A stretch of 64,000 nt of DNA, taken from assembly GCA_030729785.1 (NCBI GenBank), contig JANQWS010000023.1:124001-188000 (forward strand), written 5' to 3'. The position numbers were made by a program, and so were the translations under genes. Positions 10,109 to 18,559 of this stretch are shown in pieces. Source of the DNA: Algoriphagus sp. Its GTDB lineage: Bacteria > Bacteroidota > Bacteroidia > Cytophagales > Cyclobacteriaceae. The notes under the pieces are model-generated. The model ran no database searches, had not been told where the DNA came from, and worked only from the letters and a program-made list of their open reading frames with translations. How positions within the stretch are numbered: the first letter of the stretch is position 1; each line of letters starts with the position of its first letter.

Positions 10109-10687
10109 ATGAATAAAAAATTTAATCTGCCCTATTTTTTGCTTTTTGTAGGATTGCTCGTTTCATGCAATTCAGTGGAGATATTTGTAGAAAACAAAGA
10201 GGTACCCTTTCAAAAAACGTACACGCGTTTTGTATTAGTCAATAAAGAATTGGGTATTCTTGGTTTTAAAGACCAGCTATTGGACCAAAAAGTGCAACTA
10301 GCACTAGAAGCTCAATTAGTAGATGCTGGCCTAGTGTACGATGCCAAACAACCAGATTTAGTCATTCGCTATTATTCCAATGAGGATTTGAGGCAGCGGG
10401 AACGTGTAAATACCATGAATCCTTATTCTTTTTGGGGCATGCGAATGTACGATCCTTGGTCATTCAACCCCATGATGGGAAACTTACGTTCACCAGTGAC
10501 ACGGACAAACTATGAATTATTGCAAGTAATTTTGGATGTGATCGATCCCGCTCAAGATAAGTACCTGATGACGATTACAGGTGTTACCGAAGTAACCTCC
10601 TCTAAAAGTAAATCAAGAATTGCCTTAAAAGCATTGGAAAAGACAACCGACACATTTATACAAGTTAATTTAACCCAAAAGAATTGA
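10109..10687 (+). CDS. DUF4136-type lipoprotein
   Basis: Lipobox LLVSCNS; DUF4136-like fold pattern (KTYTRFVL..., PDLVIRYYSNED...). Confidence 0.65.
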   Translation: MNKKFNLPYFLLFVGLLVSCNSVEIFVENKEVPFQKTYTRFVLVNKELGILGFKDQLLDQKVQLALEAQLVDAGLVYDAKQPDLVIRYYSNEDLRQRERVNTMNPYSFWGMRMYDPWSFNPMMGNLRSPVTRTNYELLQVILDVIDPAQDKYLMTITGVTEVTSSKSKSRIALKALEKTTDTFIQVNLTQKN

Positions 10688-10689
10688 CC

Positions 10690-10998
10690 ATGGAAAAGAA
10701 GTATACCTCTCTAAAAGAATTCTATCCCTATTATTTGACCGAACACCAAAACCCAACCTCTAGAATTCTTCATTTTATAGGAACAGGAATGGTCTTAGTC
10801 GTACTTGCAGCAGCACTTCTATGGGCAAAATATGCTTGGCTCGCTGCCATTCCAGTAATTGGATACGGGTTTGCATGGGTTGGGCATTTCTTTTTTGAAA
10901 AAAATAAGCCAGCAACCTTCACCTACCCATTCTACAGTTTAGCGTCAGATTTCATCTTGTTTTTTGATTTATTGCGTGGAAAAGAAAAATTTTCTTAA
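10690..10998 (+). CDS. Mpo1-like / DUF962 membrane protein
   Basis: FYPYYLTEHQNPTSRILHFIGT... and WVGHFFFEKNKPATFTYPFYSLASDF are diagnostic of DUF962/Mpo1. Confidence 0.85.
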   Translation: MEKKYTSLKEFYPYYLTEHQNPTSRILHFIGTGMVLVVLAAALLWAKYAWLAAIPVIGYGFAWVGHFFFEKNKPATFTYPFYSLASDFILFFDLLRGKEKFS

Positions 10999-11257
10999 CG
11001 AATCAAAAACTCTAAAAATAAGTCATTTTGATTATCAACTTTGTAATCAATAAGCAAAAAAATAAGGTTTGAAGTTTTAGGGAAGCTGTTGATTTCAAAT
11101 AGGCGTCCTAGGATACCAATACACAAGAATTCAATTAGATTTTATGCTTCAAGTGTGATTTCATATAATCAGAACAATTTTAATTTATAATGCTGGTTCA
11201 AAATTGAAAAAAATATAAACCATCACGTAAAAACCGGGTTAAACCAAAAAACAACAA

Positions 11258-11743
11258 ATGGCACAAGCAAATCCAGAATTAATAGCAGCATTAGAACGAA
11301 CTGCATCAAAATTACAGCAAGGTGCGAACTACCAATGGGGGCATATGGGGGCTTGTAATTGTGGCAACTTAGCCCAAGAACTTACTCCATTTTCAAAAGC
11401 TGAAATCCATAGCTATGCCATGCAGCGCCATGGAGATTGGAACGAGCAGCTCATTGATTATTGCCCTACAAGTGGTTATCCAATTGATCTCATAGTAACA
11501 AAAATGCTAGAGAAGGGTCTTTCAGTAGCAGATTTGGCGCACCTAGAGCGGCTTTCTGATCCAGAAATTCTTTTGAGAATGGAAAAAGACCGAAGAGAAG
11601 TGTTGAATAAAAATTCAAGGGAAGACGTGATTTTTTACTTGCAGGTTTGGGCTAACTTATTGAGAGAAAAGTGGATTGATAGCCAACCGACCTTGGATGC
11701 ATCAAAAATTGAAAAAAAATTAAACTCCCTTGCATTGGTGTAA
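11258..11743 (+). CDS. Conserved hypothetical protein with WGHMGACNCGNLAQ motif
   Basis: 161-codon ORF with codon-like composition and ATG start; looks like a conserved uncharacterised Bacteroidota protein. Confidence 0.7.
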   Translation: MAQANPELIAALERTASKLQQGANYQWGHMGACNCGNLAQELTPFSKAEIHSYAMQRHGDWNEQLIDYCPTSGYPIDLIVTKMLEKGLSVADLAHLERLSDPEILLRMEKDRREVLNKNSREDVIFYLQVWANLLREKWIDSQPTLDASKIEKKLNSLALV

Positions 11744-11800
11744 TTAATTTTTTGGTTTATTTCGTAACATTGAACCATAAAAACCCTTTTAAACTAAGCT

Positions 11801-12004
11801 ATGGAGGATTTTGAAGAAGATTTCGAAGAAATGGACTCTTTCGAAGAAGAGGATGAATTTGAAGATGATTTCGAGGATGGCTACGACCTTGAAGATGATA
11901 GTGAGTTTTTAGATGACTCCATCCTTGATTTCGACGACAACGAAGAAGAGGATAATTTCGATGACTTTGATGAGGAAGAAGAGTTCGAAGACGATCTCGA
12001 CTAA
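11801..12004 (+). CDS. Hyperacidic small protein (67 aa)
   Basis: ATG start, tandem stops TAA TGA; hand count of 43/67 D+E and no K/R/H. Confidence 0.65.
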   Translation: MEDFEEDFEEMDSFEEEDEFEDDFEDGYDLEDDSEFLDDSILDFDDNEEEDNFDDFDEEEEFEDDLD

Positions 12005-12027
12005 TGATTCTGGGTTGCTACTATTTT

Positions 12028-12059
12028 CTTGTAAATAAGCTGCCTCTGTCCTATCTTTA
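12028..12059 (+). promoter_or_regulatory. Putative Bacteroidota promoter (-33 TTG / -7 TATCTTTA)
   Basis: TTG at 12029-12031, then about 20 bp, then TATCTTTA at 12052-12059, close to the TTTG-N19-21-TAnnTTTG consensus. Confidence 0.5.
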
Positions 12060-12086
12060 CGCCACATTCACAAAGAAAAAATCAAA

Positions 12087-12236
12087 ATGATTTTACTAGA
12101 CATCTTTAGTTCTCCAATCATGCCTGGGGCTCAATTGTTTTTGTTCATTGTTTGCATCCTTATTGGACTTGGTGCAGGGATATCCGCAGTAGATGCACGA
12201 AGTACTTTTGCGAAGAAAAAGAAAAATGAACATTAA
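12087..12236 (+). CDS. Small membrane protein (49 aa)
   Basis: Not in ORF track: MILLDIFSSPIMPGAQLFLFIVCILIGLGAGISAVDARSTFAKKKKNEH; one TM helix plus basic tail; bracketed by putative promoter and terminator. Confidence 0.6.
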   Translation: MILLDIFSSPIMPGAQLFLFIVCILIGLGAGISAVDARSTFAKKKKNEH

Positions 12237-12251
12237 TAAATTCATATAAAG

Positions 12252-12275
12252 GAGGCTTCAAGCCTCTTTTTTTTA
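12252..12275 (+). terminator. Rho-independent terminator
   Basis: GAGGCTTCAAGCCTC hairpin followed by a T run. Confidence 0.75.
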
Positions 12276-12284
12276 TCTATACCC

Positions 12285-12722
12285 ATGAAAAACCAACGCT
12301 ACGAAAACCACACCCGTTATTTTGCTTTCCACCATTTTGTAATCACTCCGCTAACCTTGCTATTTCTTGGATGGACTGTAGGAAAAATGGATTTTTCTTC
12401 TCGAGAAGTGGCCCTGGAAGGAGCTTATCTTTTTATCGGAGCATTTGTTTTGTTTTTATTGCCCTTACTTGCTCGCTTGTACGCACTCAAACTTCAAAAT
12501 CGAATTATTCTCAATGAGATGAGAAATCGTTACTACCACCTCACTGGAAAAAGTTTTGATGAAAAAGAACGACAATTGAAGTTAGGACAAATTATAGGAT
12601 TACGATTTGCAAGCGACGAAGAGCTCCTAAATTTGATGGACCGGGCGATTGCAGACAAATTAACATCCAAAGAAATAAAGCGACAAATAAAGAACTGGAG
12701 AGGCGATTATATTCGTGTGTAA
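12285..12722 (+). CDS. DUF6526 family membrane protein
   Basis: MKNQRYENHTRYFAFHHFVITPLTL..., two TM helices, typical family N-terminus. Confidence 0.75.
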   Translation: MKNQRYENHTRYFAFHHFVITPLTLLFLGWTVGKMDFSSREVALEGAYLFIGAFVLFLLPLLARLYALKLQNRIILNEMRNRYYHLTGKSFDEKERQLKLGQIIGLRFASDEELLNLMDRAIADKLTSKEIKRQIKNWRGDYIRV

Positions 12723-13835
12723 TCAGTCAAACACTCCTTTTAAAATAGCCTCCTTTAAAAGCCCTTGAAATTGATCTTGGGCTTTATTTTTGTAAGCAGG
12801 GTCTGAAAAATTTAAGGGAGGCAATTCCAAGAATACATCAAATTCAGAAGTTAATTCTCCCTGACTAGAGGCAATCAAAGCTATTTTTTTGCCCAGCTTT
12901 TGTGCGATATTTTTTAATTCAAAACAGGCTTTCCCCTCCTCACTCTGCTGATCGTATTGTCCCTCTCCAGTAATAATCCAATCTGCCCATCCTACTTTAT
13001 CGTGGAGATTTACCCGCTCAAAAAAATAGGAAGAACCAAATTCAATTTGACTAGGAAAAAAAAAGTTCAATCCCAATGCGATACCACCTGCAGCACCAAA
13101 TCCAGGCAAATCCACCCATTTCTCAGAAAGAGTTTTTTTCACCAAAAGATTGAAAAAATCGAAAGTGATTTTTTCAGTTTGTTCAATATCCTCTGGTTGG
13201 AGCCCTTTTTGAGGACCAAAAATTCGAACAGCACCATTGGAACCAAAAAATGGGTTTTTCACATCACAAAGTAAGGTGAATGAAAGTTGAGGCTGTTTCA
13301 AGGGCCGTTGAATATGTTTACATGTTGCAATCAGATCAGGACAAAATGCAGGAAGTTCCCTCCCGTGAGCATCCAAAAACAAAAAACCCAGAGCCTGAAG
13401 AATACCTACTCCCAAATCAATGGTGGAGGATCCGCCCAACCCTAAAACTACTTGATTGGCTCCCCGTTTTAGGGCTTCTTGAATCAAGATGCCAGTGCCA
13501 TAGGTAGAAGTCACACTCGTATTTCTCTCTTCAACCCCTAAATTGGCTAATCCTGAACATGTGGAAACATCCAAGAAGGCAACCTTATTGGACTCATCCC
13601 AGCCAAAATGTCCTTCTATTGGCTTCCCAATTGCATTCAACGATAGGCACTTAATTCTTTGGATTCCCAAGGAAGTACACAATAAATCACAGGTTCCATC
13701 GCCTCCATCGGCAAGTGGTTGAACTCTTATTTCAGCTTTTGGATAGAATGCAGCCAATTGCTCCTGAATATACCTCGAAGCTTCAAGAGCAGTTAGTGTT
13801 CCTTTGTAAGCATTTGGGGCAATCAAGAATTTCAT
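12723..13835 (-). CDS. Glycerate kinase (GarK/GlxK family)
   Basis: MKFLIAPNAYKGTLTALEAS, QPLADGGDGT, GLGGSSTIDLGVG, GEGQYDQQS; overlaps upstream stop (ATGA-type). Confidence 0.93.
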   Translation of the reverse strand: MKFLIAPNAYKGTLTALEASRYIQEQLAAFYPKAEIRVQPLADGGDGTCDLLCTSLGIQRIKCLSLNAIGKPIEGHFGWDESNKVAFLDVSTCSGLANLGVEERNTSVTSTYGTGILIQEALKRGANQVVLGLGGSSTIDLGVGILQALGFLFLDAHGRELPAFCPDLIATCKHIQRPLKQPQLSFTLLCDVKNPFFGSNGAVRIFGPQKGLQPEDIEQTEKITFDFFNLLVKKTLSEKWVDLPGFGAAGGIALGLNFFFPSQIEFGSSYFFERVNLHDKVGWADWIITGEGQYDQQSEEGKACFELKNIAQKLGKKIALIASSQGELTSEFDVFLELPPLNFSDPAYKNKAQDQFQGLLKEAILKGVFD

Positions 13836-16795
13836 AATTCCTTCATCCTTGCAAAATAATCTTTCGCTGCTGCTTTTACTTTTGGAGCAAGATATAAGGC
13901 TGCAATCATATTTGGGAAGGCCATCACAGCATACATTCCATCTACCAAACTCACTACGACATCCAAAGATGCTACTGCACCAACTACTATGGTAATCAAG
14001 TAAAAGTAATTGTAATAGTTAGCCTTATCGGCTCCAAATATGTAATTCGCACATTTGTGCCCATAATACGAATAAGTAAACATGGTAGAAAGTGCAAATA
14101 CTAAGACAGATAGCATCAATAAATATTTCCCTACGCCAGGGATTCCAAGTTCAAAAGCAGCCAATGTGAGTTTTACCCCATCATTTTCAGTGGTTTCCCA
14201 AACGCCTGTAAGTAAAATAGCCAAAGCAGTAAGCGTACAGACGACTATGGTATCAATAAATGGACCTAGCATCGCAATTAGTCCTTCTCGAATGGGCTCT
14301 TTGGTTTTAGATTGTCCATGGACCATTGGGGCCGTACCAATTCCTGCTTCATTTGAAAATGCCGCTCTCCGTGCGCCAATAATAATTACTGATCCAACTG
14401 CACCACCCAAAACTGAATTGCCTGTAAAAGCATCCACTACAATTAGCTGCAGCATGGCGGGAATATTTTCTACATACTGAAAAACAATGAGAAGGATGGT
14501 TACAAAGTAAATAGCAACCATGACTGGGACCATTTTTGAAGCCACAGCGGCAATCCGCTGGATTCCCCCCAATATGACCACTGCCGTTAATACCATCATC
14601 ACCAATCCAATAATCCAGCTATTTCTTGTAGCTGCTTCTACCGTACCCGGCTCCAATACCACAGCTTGAATGACAGCAGTCAATTGATTGGCTTGGAAAA
14701 TAGCCAACAATCCAATCACTCCTGCAATAGAAAAAATATAAGAAAGAAACTTCCATTTTTTTCCCATTCCCTGATCAATGACGTACATAGGCCCGCCTTG
14801 AAGTACCCCAGCAGAATCTTTTCCTCGGTACATAATAGCCAAACTGCACGTATAATATTTGGTAGCCATTCCCATAAATGCAGCCACCCACATCCAAAAA
14901 ATTGCCCCAGGACCTCCCATATTTAGCGCTATTGCTACCCCTGAGATATTCCCTAATCCAACAGTTGAGGCAATCGCCGACATCAACGCCTGTTTAGAGG
15001 ATATTTGCCCAGGAGCCAAATCATCTTGGTATTTTCCTCGAAGTAAAGCAATGGCATGCCCCATTTTGGTAAAAGGAACAAAACCTGAGTGAATAAAAAA
15101 GAAAGCACCACCCCCCAATAACAAAATCAGGATAGGAGGACCCCAAATCCAATTGCTAAACGAAATAATTAACGTTTCAAGGCCAGATTTTTTTTTTTGC
15201 TCCCAATCAATCGTTGGGGTTTTATAAAAGTTCACACCTTGAATGCTCCATCGAGCTCCTTGAAAAGGAATTCTAGAGGCAAAGCTCTCCCAATTTCGAT
15301 TTTCTTTGGTGCTCCAAGCTACTTCAGCCAATGCTGCTAACCTTGGGAAGGCTAGGTAATTTATATCCTCTCGATTGGTAACCGTCTCAGACCAAAGTGG
15401 TGCTTCGACACCCAAAATATCTTCCTTCGAAAGCCCGGATACATACGTACTGGGATCCCATAAATAGGCAGAATCTAAGTCAATGTAAGCCGCCCAATGC
15501 AATCCAATTCTAGAGAGGCTATCGTACTGCATATCCAAATAGGTTTTTTTAGCAGGTGACAACAATACCTTATTGCCCTGTGTATGGGCAAGCATAGCAT
15601 TCTCTTCCTTTGCCCAAAATTGAGCTACATTCCCTGGCAATAGCTTTGCAGTGGCAATTTCATCCCATCCAATGCTAGTTTTGCCATACTTTGAAACAAT
15701 ATCCTGAACTCGTTCTACAAAATAAATGTAATCCTCCTTTTCAGTAACGTGCGACTCATCACCGCCAATATGAAAATAGGGACCTGGAGAAAGCAAAGAA
15801 AGTTCCCTTACCACACTATCCACAAATGCATAGGTGAGTTCCAATTGAGGCGCAAACGTACTCCATCCCACTTCAATACCGGTATACAATTGAGAGGCCT
15901 GCGGAGCCCTTAATGGCAATTGGTAATCCAATGGGCTTGTATTTAGTGCATCCAATCCTTGCCCAATTGGTAAGTTCACCCCAGGATTTAATTCAGCATA
16001 AGCAGCTAAGGCCGAATTGGTATGGCCCGGCATATCTATCTCAGGAACAATCGTAATAAACCGATCTGCAGCATAAGCTACTATTTCCTGGTAATCTTCT
16101 TGCGTATAAAAGCCCCCTTGGCCTCCTCCAACTTCTGTACTTCCGCCTATTTCGGTTAGCTGAGGCCAAGATTTTATTTCTATTCGCCAACCCTGATCGT
16201 CTGTAAGATGAAGATGAAGGTAATTCATCTTTAAACTTGCCATTTGATCAAGATAGAAAAGGACATCTTCCTTTGGAAGAAAATGCCGAGCGACATCCAG
16301 CATGGAACCTCTGTAAGTAAACTCTGGGGAATCGACTATTTCCCCTTGTGGAATAACCCAAGCTACTTTTTGAACAGTACCCTGCTCAATCTCAACAGGA
16401 AATAATTGAATGAGAGATTGAATGCCATAAAAAAGTCCAGCCTCTCCGGCTGATGTTATACGGATTTCTTTATCGGCAATCAGAAGTTCGTAGGCCTCTA
16501 GATTTCCAGATTGACCTAGTTCTAGCACAATATTTCCTTGATCTTTAGATACCGGCAAATCAAATCCTGTAGCCGGACGAAGGCGCGATGCGAGAGATTC
16601 TCCTAGTAAAGTCATTCGCTCACTCGATCCAATCAATTTAATCCCAGATTCTGCATTTAATTCAAAAATTCCTTTCCCATTTTCGATGCTTTTAGGCAAA
16701 GGAATTAGCCCTTTTTCAGAAAGCTGTGCAGGCTTTTGGCAGGATGAAAGAATAAAGAGAACAGAAACAAATGAGGTCCAGAGTAAATTTTTCAT
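13832..16795 (-). CDS. Fusion protein: GH20 beta-N-acetylhexosaminidase lipoprotein (N-term) + AGCS-family Na+:amino-acid symporter (C-term)
   Basis: Likely start ATG 16795 (MKNLLWTSFVSVLFILSSCQK lipobox). GH20 motifs: LHLTDDQGWRIEIKSWP, PEIDMPGHTNSALAAY, HIGGDESH, GWDEI. From about 15196 down: FSNWIWGPPILILLLGGGAFFF..., GNISGVAIALNMGGPGAIFWMW, FSNEAGIGTAPMVHG (AGCS/AlsT). Uninterrupted in one frame. Confidence 0.85.
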   Translation of the reverse strand: MKNLLWTSFVSVLFILSSCQKPAQLSEKGLIPLPKSIENGKGIFELNAESGIKLIGSSERMTLLGESLASRLRPATGFDLPVSKDQGNIVLELGQSGNLEAYELLIADKEIRITSAGEAGLFYGIQSLIQLFPVEIEQGTVQKVAWVIPQGEIVDSPEFTYRGSMLDVARHFLPKEDVLFYLDQMASLKMNYLHLHLTDDQGWRIEIKSWPQLTEIGGSTEVGGGQGGFYTQEDYQEIVAYAADRFITIVPEIDMPGHTNSALAAYAELNPGVNLPIGQGLDALNTSPLDYQLPLRAPQASQLYTGIEVGWSTFAPQLELTYAFVDSVVRELSLLSPGPYFHIGGDESHVTEKEDYIYFVERVQDIVSKYGKTSIGWDEIATAKLLPGNVAQFWAKEENAMLAHTQGNKVLLSPAKKTYLDMQYDSLSRIGLHWAAYIDLDSAYLWDPSTYVSGLSKEDILGVEAPLWSETVTNREDINYLAFPRLAALAEVAWSTKENRNWESFASRIPFQGARWSIQGVNFYKTPTIDWEQKKKSGLETLIISFSNWIWGPPILILLLGGGAFFFIHSGFVPFTKMGHAIALLRGKYQDDLAPGQISSKQALMSAIASTVGLGNISGVAIALNMGGPGAIFWMWVAAFMGMATKYYTCSLAIMYRGKDSAGVLQGGPMYVIDQGMGKKWKFLSYIFSIAGVIGLLAIFQANQLTAVIQAVVLEPGTVEAATRNSWIIGLVMMVLTAVVILGGIQRIAAVASKMVPVMVAIYFVTILLIVFQYVENIPAMLQLIVVDAFTGNSVLGGAVGSVIIIGARRAAFSNEAGIGTAPMVHGQSKTKEPIREGLIAMLGPFIDTIVVCTLTALAILLTGVWETTENDGVKLTLAAFELGIPGVGKYLLMLSVLVFALSTMFTYSYYGHKCANYIFGADKANYYNYFYLITIVVGAVASLDVVVSLVDGMYAVMAFPNMIAALYLAPKVKAAAKDYFARMKEL
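15188..15198 (-). repeat. A11 homopolymer (coding strand) at GH20/AGCS junction
   Basis: + strand T11 at 15188-15198; coding tgg gag cAA AAA AAA AAA tct ggc ctt (W E Q K K K S G L). Confidence 0.95.
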
Positions 16796-16994
16796 GCTAG
16801 GGATTTTGATCAAACTTAGGTTAAAATAGTAAGAATTTGATTTTTGAAGGATAAAAATAATCAATTTTGATCTCCCATTTGGCACTTAAAAAACTCAATT
16901 GGCTGAGTATCCACACAAAAACCTTTGATTCTAGAAGCTTTTTCAAGTATTTAGTAATGCATTCTAAAAACACCTAGTCAACCCTCATCTTCTA

Positions 16995-18455
16995 ATGAAA
17001 AGAAAGAATTTAAAGCCCGAAAAAAACTCAAGAAGAAACTTTATCAAAGGATCTGTACTTGCAGTTGCAGGAATAACCCTTGTACCAAGGCATGTCTTGG
17101 GAGGTCCAGGCTACTTAGCTCCAAGTGATCGACTACGAGTCGCTTCCATTGGAATCGGAGGAATGGGTTACGGGGACCTTTCTGGAGTACATAAAAGCGG
17201 AAAAGTAGACATTATTGCCCTCTGTGATGTGGATGATACCCGAGCTGCAAAGGGAAGAAAAGATCATTCAAAAGCTTCCTACTATAAGGATTACAGAGTG
17301 ATGCTTGAAAAGGAGGAGAAAAATATTGATGCAATTACGGTTTCTACACCTGATCACATGCATGCAGTCCAAGCTATGATGGCCATGAGAATGGGTAAGC
17401 ACGTTTATGTTCAAAAACCCCTGTCCCACGACATTTATGAGGCTAGAATGCTCACTGAAGCAGCTGAGAAATACAAAGTAGTGACGCAGATGGGCAACCA
17501 GGGTTCATCTGGTGATGGGGTACGGAAGATGGTAGAATGGTACGAAGCTGGACTCATTGGGGAGGCTATTAAGGTTTGGTCCTGGACCAACCGACCTGTT
17601 TGGCCCCAAGGGATTCCATGGCCAAGTACCCCTATTACCCCTCCTGCTGATTTAGATTGGGACCTTTGGCTTGGAACTGCTCCCTATAGAGACTATGTTG
17701 GTAATTTAGTTCCTTTTAATTGGAGAGGATGGTGGGATTATGGGACAGGAGCTCTTGGAGATATGGCTTGTCATATCATGGAACCACCCTTCCGCGTGCT
17801 GGGATTGGGATACCCCAAATCTGCTGAATGTTCTGTTGGCTCCGTCTATGTGGGTGAATTCAAGCAAGGTCATTTTCCAGAAAGTTGTCCTCCTTCCTCA
17901 CACATCACCTTAAGATTTGATCGTCCTGGAAAGGATGATCTGGAGTTCCATTGGATGGATGGTGGCATACAGCCAACCCGCCCTGAAGAGTTGGGAGCAA
18001 ATGAGCAAATGGGCGATGGTGGAAATGGCGTGATTATCGAAGGAACAAAAGGAAAAATGATGTGCTCCACCTATGGTGCTAATCCCCTCCTATTACCTAC
18101 CTCAAAAACTAAAGACATCCAAGTAAAAGAATCGCTCTATCGAGTTCCTGGAGGCGATCGAGGGCACTATGACAATTGGGTAAATGCTTGTATTGCAGGT
18201 TTTGGTTCCACTGAATTTAAGCAACTCAGCTCACCTTTCTCCATCGCTGGACCACTGACAGAATCGGTATTGATGGGTAATCTTGCCATCCGGAGCTACG
18301 ATTTACAAGTGCCTAGAAAGGGAAATGCAAATCAGGTGGATTACCCCGGTCGTGGAATCAAATTGCTTTGGGATGGACCAAATATGAAAATCACAAATTT
18401 CGAGCCTGCAAATCAGTTTGTAACCAGAACCTACAGATCCGGTCATGCGCTGTAA
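16995..18455 (+). CDS. Gfo/Idh/MocA family oxidoreductase with Tat-like signal
   Basis: RRNFIKGSVLAVAG signal; ASIGIGGMGYGD, DVDDTRA, VQKPLSHDIYEARML. Confidence 0.9.
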   Translation: MKRKNLKPEKNSRRNFIKGSVLAVAGITLVPRHVLGGPGYLAPSDRLRVASIGIGGMGYGDLSGVHKSGKVDIIALCDVDDTRAAKGRKDHSKASYYKDYRVMLEKEEKNIDAITVSTPDHMHAVQAMMAMRMGKHVYVQKPLSHDIYEARMLTEAAEKYKVVTQMGNQGSSGDGVRKMVEWYEAGLIGEAIKVWSWTNRPVWPQGIPWPSTPITPPADLDWDLWLGTAPYRDYVGNLVPFNWRGWWDYGTGALGDMACHIMEPPFRVLGLGYPKSAECSVGSVYVGEFKQGHFPESCPPSSHITLRFDRPGKDDLEFHWMDGGIQPTRPEELGANEQMGDGGNGVIIEGTKGKMMCSTYGANPLLLPTSKTKDIQVKESLYRVPGGDRGHYDNWVNACIAGFGSTEFKQLSSPFSIAGPLTESVLMGNLAIRSYDLQVPRKGNANQVDYPGRGIKLLWDGPNMKITNFEPANQFVTRTYRSGHAL

Positions 18456-18510
18456 CATACTTAAAACCAATAGTTAAAGATTAAAAGTAGTTGGTTAGAT
18501 TAAGTAAAAA

Positions 18511-18540
18511 AAAAGCAAGCATTTCTCAATGCTTGCTTTT
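18511..18540. terminator. Bidirectional hairpin terminator between convergent genes
   Basis: AAAAGCAAGCATT-TCTC-AATGCTTGCTTTT perfect stem with A/T flanks. Confidence 0.85.
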
Positions 18541-18559
18541 TTGATTTATTAAGATCTGC

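Noticed and set aside
10999-11257. 260-bp AT-rich intergenic region considered for an ncRNA
   Set aside because: No convincing hairpin, terminator or conserved motif could be read by eye.
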